A DNA stretch of 64,000 nucleotides from Sphingomonadales bacterium (GTDB taxonomy: Bacteria; Pseudomonadota; Alphaproteobacteria; SMXS01): the NCBI GenBank assembly GCA_022844405.1, contig JALHLV010000003.1, forward strand, positions 98,846 to 162,845. Reading direction: 5' to 3'. How positions within the stretch are numbered: the first letter of the stretch is position 1; the number at the start of each line of letters is the position of its first letter. Of the stretch, positions 42,699-50,907 are shown in pieces. Both the position numbers and the translations under genes were made by a program. Under the pieces are notes generated by a model. The model saw nothing but the letters and a program-made list of their open reading frames with translations. It was not told the origin of the DNA and ran no database searches.

Positions 42699-43163
42699 TC
42701 AGCAACAGGCGCTTTTGGCGGGTGCGGCTTCGGCAGCGGGCGTCTTGGCGCAGCAGGCCGATTTCGGTACATCGGTCGCCGCGATGTCGTCGCCATAGAC
42801 CGGACTTTCGCCGGTGGTCAGGAAGGTTTCCCAGGCGATGCCCTCGGGATCGCGGATCCAGGTCTTTTCCGATTTCGCATAGCAACAGGTGGTCTCACCC
42901 TGGTCGAGCAGCGGCCCGCCCGCCTGCTTGAGCCGGCCATAGACCTCGCCCAGCTCGGCGGAGTCCTCGACCTGGATGCCGAGATGGTCGATGCCCTTGG
43001 TGTCGCCCCGCGTGGTGATCGCGAAGTTCACCCGCGGATCGTCCAGCATCCACTTGGCGTAGTCGGGCTTCACCAGCGACGGCTCGGCGGCGAACAGGCT
43101 CGAATAGAACCGGATCGACTGGTCGAGGTCGGCGACGGCGACATTCACATGAAAGCGCTTCAT
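42699..43163 (-). CDS. arsI: ArsI/CadI-type C-As lyase (vicinal oxygen chelate family)
   Basis: The 154-aa protein has the ArsI/CadI fold. The predicted metal ligands are His5, His60 and Glu112, and the substrate-binding cysteine pair is Cys93-Cys94 in ETTCCYAK, matching characterised ArsI, which cleaves the C-As bond of methylarsenite and aromatic arsenicals with O2. The C-terminal tail carries two identical KSACC motifs (134-138 and 150-154), a likely As(III)/metal-binding extension. Its ATG overlaps the arsR stop by 4 bp. A cadmium-induced protein role is the alternative. Confidence 0.9.
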   Translation of the reverse strand: MKRFHVNVAVADLDQSIRFYSSLFAAEPSLVKPDYAKWMLDDPRVNFAITTRGDTKGIDHLGIQVEDSAELGEVYGRLKQAGGPLLDQGETTCCYAKSEKTWIRDPEGIAWETFLTTGESPVYGDDIAATDVPKSACCAKTPAAEAAPAKSACC

Positions 43164-43549
43164 TGTATCACTCCATTGTTAGAGGGTTCGCGGCAATCGG
43201 CCGACGCGGCCGGCGCGCAGCATCCCGCCAGCACGCTGTCGAGCAGCGGCGAGCAGATTTCCGGACGCCCCTGGCAGCAGTCCTCCACCAGGAAGCCCAG
43301 CAGGCCACGGATGGCGGCGGCGTCGACCGCGTACACGATCGACCGGCTATGGCGGGTGGACCCGACCAGCCCCGCGTTGGACAGGACGGACAGATGTGTC
43401 GACAGGGTGCTCGCCGGAAGGTCCAGCTCGCGGGCGATGTCGCCCGCCGCCATGCCGTCCGGCCCCTGCCGGACCAGCAGCCTGAACACGCGCAGCCGGC
43501 TGTCCTGCGCCAGCGCCGAGAGAGCCTGAATTGCCGATTCCATTTCCAT
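43160..43549 (-). CDS. arsR: ArsR/SmtB family arsenic-responsive repressor
   Basis: The protein is about 129 aa, with a winged helix (AAGDIARELDLPASTLSTHL). Cysteines Cys91-Cys92 and Cys99 (EDCCQGRPEIC), plus a C-terminal CC pair, form a probable As(III) site at the C-terminal end, as in alphaproteobacterial and Corynebacterium-type ArsRs rather than the E. coli helix-4 site. The start at 43549 is uncertain (ATG at 43543 also possible). It is the first gene of the operon and abuts its putative operator. Confidence 0.92.
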   Translation of the reverse strand: MEMESAIQALSALAQDSRLRVFRLLVRQGPDGMAAGDIARELDLPASTLSTHLSVLSNAGLVGSTRHSRSIVYAVDAAAIRGLLGFLVEDCCQGRPEICSPLLDSVLAGCCAPAASADCREPSNNGVIQ

Positions 43550-43569
43550 ATTTCTATAATTGCCGAAAT
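43550..43569. promoter_or_regulatory. ArsR operator candidate
   Basis: ATTTC (43550-43554) and GAAAT (43565-43569) form an inverted repeat with a 10-bp spacer, adjoining the arsR start. Confidence 0.5.
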
Positions 43570-43645
43570 AACGGATGAACGTCAAGCAGCTTCTTGGTTA
43601 TCATGGAATAGCGAAAACTCAAGGTTTGATGCGGGTCACTCCTGT

Positions 43646-43723
43646 CACCGTGTCCCTGAGCTTGTCGAAGGGCCTGGCATCGGCGTTCGTGCAAGGCCCT
43701 TCGACAAGCTCAGGGACACGGTG
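43646..43723. repeat. Perfect 30-bp inverted repeat (REP-like hairpin)
   Basis: CACCGTGTCCCTGAGCTTGT begins the left arm (43646-43675). The right arm (43694-43723) is its exact complement, with an 18-nt loop. This 'CTGAGCTTGTCGAAGG' element is common in alphaproteobacterial and other proteobacterial genomes. It lies between arsR's promoter and the RES toxin 3' end, where it can terminate the RES-Xre transcript. Confidence 0.9.
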
Positions 43724-43756
43724 AGAGTTATGTCCTGCCCACGGCAAGTGAGCCGT

Positions 43757-44449
43757 TCAGGCGCCGGCCCCATCCTCGCTTATGGAAACGGCGCCCGTCT
43801 TGTCCCAGGTAAACCGCCAGGTTTTTCCCCTGCGCACATTGGCCACCATCGCCGGGCGGAAGCAGGCGACGCAGGTGCCCCTGCGACGCCGGACGCTGGG
43901 ATAGACGACGCCCGCCGAGCCATCTTCCAGCAAGATATCGGCCAAGGCCTGCGACGCCACGTAGGACTCCGGTGCCAGGCATTCGGCGAACCCCGCGTCG
44001 CCGCGCAGGTCGTGGAACGTGCCGCCGAAATCCGCCAGATAGTCGTGATACGTCGCGGTCTCGCGCCAGCCGCCGATTTCGGCCAGTTCCACGCCCTTGT
44101 GAAACGCGATCTCGGCCTTGGCCGTCGCCAGGTCGAACGCCGCGTACCAGGCGCCGCGCTCGGGCCCGTTGAACCGGCTGCCCAGCGGATGGGCGTGGCA
44201 GAACGCGGCGTTGACGATCCGGTAGTGCGGCACGCCGAACACCAGCTCGCGGGTGCCGATGCCGGGCAGCCGGTCGTTCTCGGCCAGCAGCCGGTCGTTG
44301 GTGGCGTGGTCCAGGTCGAAAATATCCTTCAGGTGGACGTCATCGTCGGCGATCCGCGCCAGCACGCTGTCGCCGCCGTCGATGTAGCGCGACGGGATCA
44401 GGCGGTGGGTATCGTTCTGCCGGATGGCGTTGGCCGCGGGCAGCCTCAC
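43757..44449 (-). CDS. RES-domain toxin
   Basis: The protein is about 230 aa and has the RES fold: residues RFNGPERGAWYAA hold the first conserved Arg and E, and a central Y-x-F-x-D pattern is followed by YVASQALADILLEDGSAGVVYPS, whose Ser is near the active site. RES toxins (ParT, MbcT) degrade or ADP-ribosylate with NAD; MbcT is an NAD phosphorylase. The GTG start at 44449 overlaps the antitoxin stop (GTGA). Antitoxin first is the usual order for Xre-RES. Confidence 0.9.
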   Translation of the reverse strand: MRLPAANAIRQNDTHRLIPSRYIDGGDSVLARIADDDVHLKDIFDLDHATNDRLLAENDRLPGIGTRELVFGVPHYRIVNAAFCHAHPLGSRFNGPERGAWYAAFDLATAKAEIAFHKGVELAEIGGWRETATYHDYLADFGGTFHDLRGDAGFAECLAPESYVASQALADILLEDGSAGVVYPSVRRRRGTCVACFRPAMVANVRRGKTWRFTWDKTGAVSISEDGAGA

Positions 44450-44880
44450 GCGCCGCCCCGCCTCGCATCGAGCAGCCGCCGCACCGTCTGCAGCGCGGGC
44501 ACGCCGCCCCGGCACATGAAGTCCAGCGGCGTCCGGCCGCCGAAGATGCGGTTGCTGTTGGCCAGGCTCACCCAGGCGTCGGCCAGGCTCTCCGAGTAGA
44601 GAATGTTGAGCGCCTTGAAGATGCCCACCAGGTAGGAAATGCGGGTCAGCCGGTCCGCATCCAGCACCCGGCGCCCGGTCTTCTTCAACTCGTAATACGG
44701 CCCGTTCGACATGCCGCCTAGCAGCGCCCTCGCGTCCTCGTCGCGCACCGACCAGCGCTCCATGATGTTGAAGAACGCCTTCAACGCCGACGGGCTCAGA
44801 CGCTCCCGCTCCGGGCGCGCCGTCAGATCGACGAAGGGCGACGGATCGTGACGGCTGGCGGGGTATTGCTGGGGCTGCAT
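44446..44880 (-). CDS. Xre/MbcA/ParS-type antitoxin (DUF2384)
   Basis: The 144-aa protein has an N-terminal HTH-like region (LSPSALKAFFNIMERWSV) and the C-terminal toxin-binding domain AWVSLANSNRIFGGRTPLDF, a hallmark of ParS/MbcA antitoxins. AGGAG lies 6 nt before the ATG. A 16-bp palindrome 17 nt upstream suggests autoregulation. The gene order and stop-start overlap with the RES toxin support a working module. Confidence 0.92.
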   Translation of the reverse strand: MQPQQYPASRHDPSPFVDLTARPERERLSPSALKAFFNIMERWSVRDEDARALLGGMSNGPYYELKKTGRRVLDADRLTRISYLVGIFKALNILYSESLADAWVSLANSNRIFGGRTPLDFMCRGGVPALQTVRRLLDARRGGA

Positions 44881-44896
44881 CTTTATCTCCTGTTCC

Positions 44897-44912
44897 GGAG
44901 TATATATACTCC
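44897..44912. promoter_or_regulatory. Operator/-10 region of the RES-Xre module
   Basis: GGAGTATATATACTCC is a perfect 16-bp palindrome 17 nt before the antitoxin ATG. Its TATATATA core can also serve as the -10 element, so binding would block transcription. Confidence 0.75.
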
Positions 44913-45046
44913 CGTTACGAATATTTCAAGCATGGCCCGGGCCTGTCCGCCCGCGCTCGTTGCCCGGATGCCGGGCCGAAACGCGCGCCGCCACATTGCC
45001 TCTAGCCGTGTCTGGGCTATCTCCGGTAAAATCAGTGCCACCCAGG

Positions 45047-45075
45047 ATGCCCGGTTCACTGATGATACCGGGCAT
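45047..45075. promoter_or_regulatory. Hairpin just upstream of the serine acetyltransferase
   Basis: ATGCCCGGT (45047-45055) and ACCGGGCAT (45067-45075) form a 9-bp stem with an 11-nt loop, ending 23 nt before the cysE ATG. It could be a leader hairpin affecting translation; nothing further supports a riboswitch. Confidence 0.35.
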
Positions 45076-45098
45076 TCGTTCATGTGCCGGAAGCCGCC

Positions 45099-46097
45099 AT
45101 GTCAGTGAAGATGAAGACCAGCGCCCGTGCGCCCAAGCCCCGGTCGCGGGACGCCGTGCCGCAGGACTGGAACCTGGACGGCATCGTCGCCGGCCTGCGC
45201 GAATCCCGCGAGATCCGGAACAACATCCGCTTCCGCGGCCGGATCAGCGAACTGCCCGACCGCGAGACCATCTCGCGGATCATGGAACAGATTTCCGCCG
45301 CCCTGTTCCCGACCCATTACGGCCGCGCCGACCTGACCGGCGACAGCATCGACTATTTCGTCGGCAGTACCCTCAACGGCGCGTTCACCCTGCTCGCCGA
45401 GCAGGTGCGCCGCGGCCTGATGTTCTCGACCGATCACGACAACGACAGCGACGAGGACATCCGCCAGCGCGCCGCCCGCATCGTCCGCGAGTTCGGCGAC
45501 CTGCTGCCGGCCATCCGCGACATGCTGGTCAGCGACCTGCACGCCGCCTACCGGGGCGACCCGTCGGCCACCAACCTGTCCGAGATCCTGGTCTGCTATC
45601 CGGGCATGGCCGCGGTGATCCATTACCGCGTCGCCCACGCGCTCTACCGTCTCGGCGCGACCCTGCCGGCGCGGCTGATGACCGAGATCGCCCATTCGAA
45701 CACCGGCATCGACATCCATCCGGCGGCCGAGATCGGCGAGAGCTTCTTCATCGACCACGGCACCGGCGTCGTCGTCGGCCAGACCGCCATCATCGGCGAC
45801 CGGGTACGGCTCTATCAGGCGGTGACGCTGGGCGCCAAGAGCTTCCCCGCCGATGAGAACGGCGCGCTGATCAAGGGCATTCCGCGCCATCCGATCGTCG
45901 AGGACGACGTGGTGATCTATTCCGGCGCCACCATCCTGGGCCGCATCACCATCGGCGCCGGCTCGGTCATTGGCGGCAATGTCTGGCTGACCCAGAGCGT
46001 GCCGCCGGGCAGCAACGTCACCCAGGCGCAGATGCACAACGACTGCGCCATGCTCTATGACGTCTGCGCCCGCCGGGACGACGCCAAGCAGGACTGA
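45099..46097 (+). CDS. cysE: Serine O-acetyltransferase
   Basis: The 332-aa protein makes O-acetylserine for cysteine synthesis. The N-terminal helical domain contains VSDLHAAYRGDPSATN, and the C-terminal left-handed beta-helix has HSNTGIDIHPAAEIGESFFI and IDHGTGVVVGQTAIIGDRV, with the catalytic His in the HP and DHG contexts. It ends with VPPGSNVTQAQ. It is longer than E. coli CysE (273 aa) and resembles the EpsC/SrpH-type enzymes. ATG 45099 was preferred over GTG 45084 for its GGAAG site. Confidence 0.92.
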   Translation: MSVKMKTSARAPKPRSRDAVPQDWNLDGIVAGLRESREIRNNIRFRGRISELPDRETISRIMEQISAALFPTHYGRADLTGDSIDYFVGSTLNGAFTLLAEQVRRGLMFSTDHDNDSDEDIRQRAARIVREFGDLLPAIRDMLVSDLHAAYRGDPSATNLSEILVCYPGMAAVIHYRVAHALYRLGATLPARLMTEIAHSNTGIDIHPAAEIGESFFIDHGTGVVVGQTAIIGDRVRLYQAVTLGAKSFPADENGALIKGIPRHPIVEDDVVIYSGATILGRITIGAGSVIGGNVWLTQSVPPGSNVTQAQMHNDCAMLYDVCARRDDAKQD

Positions 46098-46106
46098 CGG
46101 CCGCCT

Positions 46107-46493
46107 TCAGACCAAGCGTATCGAGCCGGGATATCCGGCGACGATCCTGTCGGCCGTGTACAGCATCAGTCCCTCCACCATAGCCTGCGCGATCAGCAAC
46201 CTGTCGAACGGGTCTCTATGCAACGACGGCAACCTGATGGTCGCGGTGGCGTGATGACCGGCAATCGGGAGTTCTTCCCAGCCGTTGTCCAGCAGACTTC
46301 GTCTCAAGCGACCGGGATCGACCTGGAAATCGCTCCTTCCCAGCGAGGATTTGATGGCTACTTCCCATAGGCTGACCACGCTGAAAACCGGGATGTTCCG
46401 CTCGTCGCCGAGTAGCGTGCGCACTGTGCCTGGCAGCTTGTCCGACCGGAAAGCCGCCCAAAGCACGAGGTGCGTATCCACCAGAAGCTTCAC
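46107..46493 (-). CDS. vapC: VapC-type PIN-domain ribonuclease toxin (first)
   Basis: The 128-aa PIN protein carries the acidic site residues Asp6 (LVDTHLVLW), the Glu in SLWEVAIKSSLG, Asp in HRDPFDRLLIAQA and Asp in YTADRIV. VapC toxins cut tRNA or rRNA. The subfamily (DTHLVLW, HRDPFDR) is the same as the second VapC at 53170-53559, so these two are related modules. It overlaps the antitoxin stop by 4 bp. Confidence 0.93.
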   Translation of the reverse strand: MKLLVDTHLVLWAAFRSDKLPGTVRTLLGDERNIPVFSVVSLWEVAIKSSLGRSDFQVDPGRLRRSLLDNGWEELPIAGHHATATIRLPSLHRDPFDRLLIAQAMVEGLMLYTADRIVAGYPGSIRLV

Positions 46494-46735
46494 GCACCAT
46501 CCTCGAACAGCCGCTGGATTTCCTCTGCACCCATCCGGTCGAAGTCGTCAGGGATGTCGCACTCGCCGTCCATGAAGCCGATGCGTCGTTTCGCGCCGGC
46601 GACCGGAGCATCGAGCGGCATCACCTTCACGAGAGGCTTGCCTGCCTTGGCGATGATGAACCCCTCGCCGTCCGCCGCCTCGTCGACCAGGCGCGACAGG
46701 TGGGTCTTCGCCTCGTGTATGTTCACCGTCTTCAT
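46490..46735 (-). CDS. vapB: VapB/Phd-type antitoxin (first)
   Basis: The 81-aa antitoxin begins MKTVNIHEAKTHLSRLVDEA, the Phd/YefM N-terminal DNA-binding motif. Its C-terminal half (EEIQRLFEDGA) is the toxin-binding tail. It sits directly downstream of an AACTAAG inverted repeat, its likely operator, and overlaps vapC by 4 bp. Confidence 0.93.
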   Translation of the reverse strand: MKTVNIHEAKTHLSRLVDEAADGEGFIIAKAGKPLVKVMPLDAPVAGAKRRIGFMDGECDIPDDFDRMGAEEIQRLFEDGA

Positions 46736-46748
46736 CTTCGCCTCGTTG

Positions 46749-46766
46749 AACTAAGTTTACTTAGTT
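46749..46766. promoter_or_regulatory. VapB operator (first module)
   Basis: AACTAAG-TTTA-CTTAGTT is a perfect inverted repeat 13 nt upstream of the vapB ATG; TTAGT recurs just beyond. Confidence 0.75.
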
Positions 46767-46862
46767 TAGTCTAACCGCGCTGGTTTGCAAGCGAGCAGAT
46801 TGGGGTCGCGGCGTCACGCAGGACGGATTAGTTTTTGCGACAACCAAGTTCGGAGACCATGC

Positions 46863-47402
46863 ATGTTCTCGACTGTCCGCATCCTTGTCCTCGCGGCCTG
46901 CATCCTGCTTCCCGCCCCGGCGCTCGCCCAGCACCACCACGTCGTCGAGGCCGGGTCGCTCGAGATCGTCCATCCGTGGTCGCGGGCGACGCCGGGCGGG
47001 GCCAAGGTCGCGGGCGGCTACGTCACCGTTGTTAACAAGGACAAGGCGCCCGACCGGCTGATGGCCGCAGCGGCCGACGGCATCTCTGCCAAGGCGGAGA
47101 TTCACGAAGTCAGCATGAAGGACGGCGTCATGAGCATGAAGCGCGTCGATGGCGTCGCCGTCCCGGCGGGCGGCACGCTGACGCTCAAGCCCGGTTCGTG
47201 GCACATCATGTTCATGGGATTGAAGCGGCCGCTGAAGCAGGGCGAGACGTTCCCGGGCTCGCTGACCTTCGAGAAGGCCGGCAAGGTCGCGGTCGAGTTC
47301 ACCGTCGAGGCGACCGGCGCCACGGCGCCCGCCATGCCGGGAACGACCGGTCCCGCGGCGCCCATGGACCATGGCGGCATGGACCACCACATGCATCACT
47401 GA
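46863..47402 (+). CDS. Periplasmic copper chaperone PCu(A)C
   Basis: The 179-aa protein has a 22-residue signal peptide (ending APALA) and one cupredoxin-like PCu(A)C domain. The Cu(I) ligand pattern H-x10-M-x21-H-x-M is exact: His81, Met92, His114 and Met116. A His/Met-rich tail (DHGGMDHHMHH) adds binding capacity. It delivers copper to cytochrome oxidase subunits. GGAG at 46852 sets the ATG at 46863. It converges with the small membrane gene; the stops are 1 bp apart. Confidence 0.93.
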   Translation: MFSTVRILVLAACILLPAPALAQHHHVVEAGSLEIVHPWSRATPGGAKVAGGYVTVVNKDKAPDRLMAAAADGISAKAEIHEVSMKDGVMSMKRVDGVAVPAGGTLTLKPGSWHIMFMGLKRPLKQGETFPGSLTFEKAGKVAVEFTVEATGATAPAMPGTTGPAAPMDHGGMDHHMHH

Positions 47403-47403
47403 T

Positions 47404-47745
47404 TTACGGGATGCGCTGATCCCCGGCGGCGCGCGGATCGTCCGGGTGCCAACGCAGCGCGTTCGACCGCCGGTTGCCGTCGACGAGCCTGCAGAATATC
47501 CAGGCGACCGCCGACACGCTCAGCACGCCCAGCGCCCACACGACGATGATCACGGTCTCGCCGACGCCCGCCAGCATCCGGCCGATCCACGACACCGTCT
47601 CGACCACCTGCGGTTCGGCCGCCAGCATGTCGGCGTTGCCGGACATCCAGTCGCCCGAGACGTCGACCAGCGCATAGGCCAGCCACGCCGCGCCGCTCCA
47701 CGGCACCAGCAGGATCAGCGCCACGACCCAGATAAAGATCTTCAT
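47404..47745 (-). CDS. Small membrane protein of unknown function
   Basis: The 113-aa protein has two predicted membrane helices, about residues 2-29 (IFIWVVALILLVPWSGAAWL) and 60-88 (ETVIIVVWALGVLSVSAVAW), separated by an acidic/polar loop. The family is not recognised. ATG 47745 follows GGAAGG. It overlaps the DUF4112 gene stop by 4 bp, so the two are coupled. Confidence 0.75.
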   Translation of the reverse strand: MKIFIWVVALILLVPWSGAAWLAYALVDVSGDWMSGNADMLAAEPQVVETVSWIGRMLAGVGETVIIVVWALGVLSVSAVAWIFCRLVDGNRRSNALRWHPDDPRAAGDQRIP

Positions 47746-48182
47746 TTCACGACCTTCCACGAGGTGGTGATGGAGCCGTCCTCGGCCTTGAGCCGCGCCA
47801 GCTTGTCGAGGTGACGCTGCAGCAGCTTCACGTTGCGGGCGTTGGCGCGGAAGAACACGTCGCCGACCCAGCCGACCAGCGGAACCATGCCGATCACCGT
47901 ATCGATACCGACATTGGCGGCCATCTTTACCATCAAGGATTTGGGCGCGCCGAGCTGGTGCGCTTCCCAGACCAGATAGGCCGAAACGCCGGTGGCCAAC
48001 AGCGTGCCGGCGCCGGGAACGATGTTGAGCAGCGCGTCGGCGCCGACGCGGATATTGGTGCCGGGCACCACGAACGCATTGTCCATCAGCCGGGCGACGG
48101 CATCGAGCCGGGCGCGCGCCGAGGCGTGCGGATGCTCGTCCCTGGTGTAGGTCTGGTAATTGGCGGATCCGGCGTAGGCCAT
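47742..48182 (-). CDS. DUF4112 domain protein
   Basis: The 146-aa protein matches the DUF4112 family: RLDAVARLMDNAFVVPGTNI, then ADALLNIVPGAGTLLATGVS, and VGIDTVIGMVPLVGWVGDVF with the FFRANARNVKLLQRHL tail. It has two or three short hydrophobic stretches, and its function is unknown. It starts the two-gene set with the small membrane protein. Confidence 0.9.
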   Translation of the reverse strand: MAYAGSANYQTYTRDEHPHASARARLDAVARLMDNAFVVPGTNIRVGADALLNIVPGAGTLLATGVSAYLVWEAHQLGAPKSLMVKMAANVGIDTVIGMVPLVGWVGDVFFRANARNVKLLQRHLDKLARLKAEDGSITTSWKVVK

Positions 48183-48391
48183 GGGCTGCTCCCAGAATTC
48201 AGGCGCGCCTGCGCCCGTCAGGTGGAAGAGTCCGACATCGCGGTTGGAGAACCGCCAGAGGGGCCCGGACCCAGTATTGTGAAAAATGGCGATTGCCCCG
48301 GCGGATTCAAGACCCCGCCCCTGCCGTCACCCAACTCTGTCATCGCCGCGGACATGGGGCTATACACTGCGTCGGTCCAGGGAGAGGCGGG

Positions 48392-49573
48392 GTGAAGCAG
48401 GTCGACGTCATCGTCATCGGCGCCGGGGCCGCCGGCATGATGTGCGCGGCCGAGGCCGGCCGGCGCGGCCGGTCGGTGCTGGTCGTCGAGCACGCCCGCG
48501 CGCCGGGCGAGAAGATCCGCATCTCCGGCGGCGGACGCTGCAACTTCACCAACCTGAACGCCGGCCCGGCCAACTACATCTCGGCCAATCCGGGGTTCTG
48601 CATTTCGGCGCTGCGCCGCTATACCCAGCGCGACTTCATCGCCCTGGTGGACCGGCACGGCATCGCCTGGCACGAGAAGACGCTGGGCCAGCTGTTCTGC
48701 GACGGCTCGTCCCAGCAGGTCATCGACCTGCTGGTGAAGGAGATGAAGCGGCACGGCGCCGAGCTGCGCCTGGCCACGGCGGTTTCCGGCATCGAGCGGA
48801 CCGCCGACGGATTTTCCGTCGCGTTGCCGGGCGGTGCCATACGGTGCGAGTCCATCGTCATCGCCAGCGGCGGCCTGTCGATCCCGAAAATGGGCGCGAC
48901 CGGCTTCGCCTATGACGTCGCGCGGCGGTTCGGCCTGGGCATCGTCGCGCCGCGCCCGGCGCTGGTGCCGCTGACCTTCGACCCGGTCACCCTCGAGCGG
49001 CTGAAACCGCTGGCCGGCGTCGCCGTCGACGCCGCCTCGGTCCGCTGCGGCAAGACGCGGTTCGACGAGGCCATGCTGTTCACCCACCGCGGCCTCAGCG
49101 GCCCGGCGATTTTGCAGATCTCGTCCTACTGGAAGCCCGGCGAGGAGATCGCCGTCAGCCTGCTGCCCGGCACCGATGTCTTCGCCGAACTGCATGCCGC
49201 GCGCACGGCGAATGGCCGCCAGGCGCCGCACACCGCCCTTTCCGCGTTGCTGCCCAAACGCCTCGCCCAGGCCATCACCGAGCGCGAAGGCACGGCGGGC
49301 AACATCGCCGACCTGTCCGACAAGCGCCTGCGCCAGCTCGAGGCCGCGGTCAACGACTGGCGCATCGTCCCCGCCGGCACCGAAGGCTACCGCACCGCCG
49401 AGGTCACCACCGGCGGCATCGACACAAGGGATCTGGACTCGAAGACCATGCAGGCCCGCACCGTCCCCGGCCTGTTCTTCATCGGCGAGGCCGTCGACGT
49501 CACCGGCTGGCTCGGCGGCTACAATTTCCAGTGGGCCTGGTCGTCCGGCTGGAGCGCCGGCAAGGTGGCGTGA
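48392..49573 (+). CDS. HI0933/BaiN-type NAD(P)/FAD-dependent oxidoreductase
   Basis: The 393-aa flavoprotein has the dinucleotide motif VIGAGAAGMMCAAEAGRRGR, the SGGGRCNFTN sequence that defines the HI0933 family, and a C-terminal FIGEAVDVTGWLGGYNFQWA. Relatives reduce double bonds in steroids/bile acids (BaiN) or have unknown roles. The GTG start at 48392 has GGGAGAGG just upstream. Confidence 0.93.
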   Translation: MKQVDVIVIGAGAAGMMCAAEAGRRGRSVLVVEHARAPGEKIRISGGGRCNFTNLNAGPANYISANPGFCISALRRYTQRDFIALVDRHGIAWHEKTLGQLFCDGSSQQVIDLLVKEMKRHGAELRLATAVSGIERTADGFSVALPGGAIRCESIVIASGGLSIPKMGATGFAYDVARRFGLGIVAPRPALVPLTFDPVTLERLKPLAGVAVDAASVRCGKTRFDEAMLFTHRGLSGPAILQISSYWKPGEEIAVSLLPGTDVFAELHAARTANGRQAPHTALSALLPKRLAQAITEREGTAGNIADLSDKRLRQLEAAVNDWRIVPAGTEGYRTAEVTTGGIDTRDLDSKTMQARTVPGLFFIGEAVDVTGWLGGYNFQWAWSSGWSAGKVA

Positions 49574-49600
49574 TCCATCGCGCTACCATTCTGCCGGGGT

Positions 49601-50200
49601 TCAGTCCTCCAGCGTGTAGGTGATTTTGCCCTCGATTTCCTTGATCACGCCTCTGGCCTTGAGCTGCTTGAGCAGTTCAGCCACCTCGGCGTCGGAGAGC
49701 TTTTTCCCAAACAAGGCATTGATGGTCGTGCCGAGGGTTTTGGCGGTTCTTGGCCGGCCTCCTTTGAGCTTCTTCAGATGTCCGATGATCCCATCGGCCC
49801 GCTCGACCGGCGTCGTCATGGCTGCGATCGCAAGCAGCGGAATATCGAGAAGCGCCGAACGCCGCTGGCAGCGGATATCGTGCTTCGCGAGATATCGCAT
49901 CAGCGGATCGAAACCCGTGTCCTTCGAGATAATGTGGAAATAGGCATCGGGATTTTCCGCCGATAGCTTTCCCACATAGTAAGCGATGTGAAAATCCAAG
50001 GCATTCTGCCCCGATCCCTCCATTTCGATATACTCGGCGTCAGCGCCCATATGCTGCAGCACTTTCACCGTCTCGAACGGCACCTTCGTCTGCTCCGCCC
50101 CAACGAAAACCTTGACCTTGAAGGGGCCGCCCAGCAGCAGGCTCATATTCTTCGGCTGGACATTCTGGTAGTCGATCAGGACAAAATTCAGTTTCGCCAT
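49601..50200 (-). CDS. PIN-like (PIN7/NYN-type) domain protein with C-terminal HTH
   Basis: The 199-aa protein has a PIN-like core: FVLIDYQNVQPKNMSLLLGG with Asp and Asn at the metal site, KDTGFDPLMRYLAKHD with a conserved Asp, and ALDFHIAYYVGKLSAE. The C-terminal third (DAEVAELLKQLKARGVIKEI) is a winged-helix-like module. The combination suggests a nucleic acid-binding nuclease of unknown target. ATG 50200 is the conserved start. No partner antitoxin is adjacent. Confidence 0.82.
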   Translation of the reverse strand: MAKLNFVLIDYQNVQPKNMSLLLGGPFKVKVFVGAEQTKVPFETVKVLQHMGADAEYIEMEGSGQNALDFHIAYYVGKLSAENPDAYFHIISKDTGFDPLMRYLAKHDIRCQRRSALLDIPLLAIAAMTTPVERADGIIGHLKKLKGGRPRTAKTLGTTINALFGKKLSDAEVAELLKQLKARGVIKEIEGKITYTLED

Positions 50201-50339
50201 GCGGGCCTCGGCGGATGAGAAAGCACCATCATGCCACAGCCTCAGCGGTCGCCCAAACGACAGCATCGGCTGTGGTCAGCTTTCCACCAGCTCCATATAG
50301 GCGTAAGTTGAAATGGTGGCTGCGTTGGGAGGTGCGCCG

Positions 50340-50888
50340 ATGGATCTATACCGCCAGGTCATCGATCTGATCGTCACCGCGCCCGATCGCAAGCCGGCTG
50401 GCGGCTTGCCGCGTTTGCTGGACTCCCTGTTCGCCGATCTGGCGGCGGACCCCTTGCCCCGTCCGGTCGACGACACCGAGGGCATGATCTGGAGCGCCTG
50501 GACATCCCATCCACATCCCGACGCCGCCGACGCCATGGGCCGCGCGCTGCGGATGATGCACGCCCATTCCTGGGAGGTGGCCGAGCGCGAGCTGGACCGG
50601 CTGATCGCGGGCTTTCCGCTGCGGGCCGAGGCGTGGAACAAGCGCGCCACCGTGCTGTTCCTGATGGACCGGGACGACGAGAGCGTCGCCGACATCATCC
50701 AGACCCTGAAGCTGGAGCCGCGCCATTTCGGCGCCCTGTCCGGCTATGGCCAGATCTGCCTGCGCCGCGGCGACGAGGCCGGCGCGCTGGTGGCGTTCGA
50801 GGAGGCGCTGCGCATCCACCCGCATCTCGACAGCATCCGCGACGCGGTCATCGCCCTCGGCAAACGGCTCGGCGGCACGCTGAACTGA
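50340..50888 (+). CDS. TPR-containing protein
   Basis: The 182-aa protein has about two to three TPR-like helical pairs in its C-terminal two-thirds (WEVAERELDRLIAGFPLRAE; EAWNKRATVLFLMDRDDESV; AGALVAFEEALRIHPHLDSI). GGGAGGT precedes ATG 50340. It has no signal peptide. Its adjacency to the Rieske gene (convergent) gives no functional hint; the DUF-like family is common in alphaproteobacteria. Confidence 0.8.
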   Translation: MDLYRQVIDLIVTAPDRKPAGGLPRLLDSLFADLAADPLPRPVDDTEGMIWSAWTSHPHPDAADAMGRALRMMHAHSWEVAERELDRLIAGFPLRAEAWNKRATVLFLMDRDDESVADIIQTLKLEPRHFGALSGYGQICLRRGDEAGALVAFEEALRIHPHLDSIRDAVIALGKRLGGTLN

Positions 50889-50907
50889 GCGGGCTGCAGA
50901 TCACCCG

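Noticed and set aside
45047-45075. A riboswitch before cysE
   Set aside because: Only a single 9-bp hairpin is visible, with no conserved aptamer features; it is listed only as a weak regulatory hairpin.
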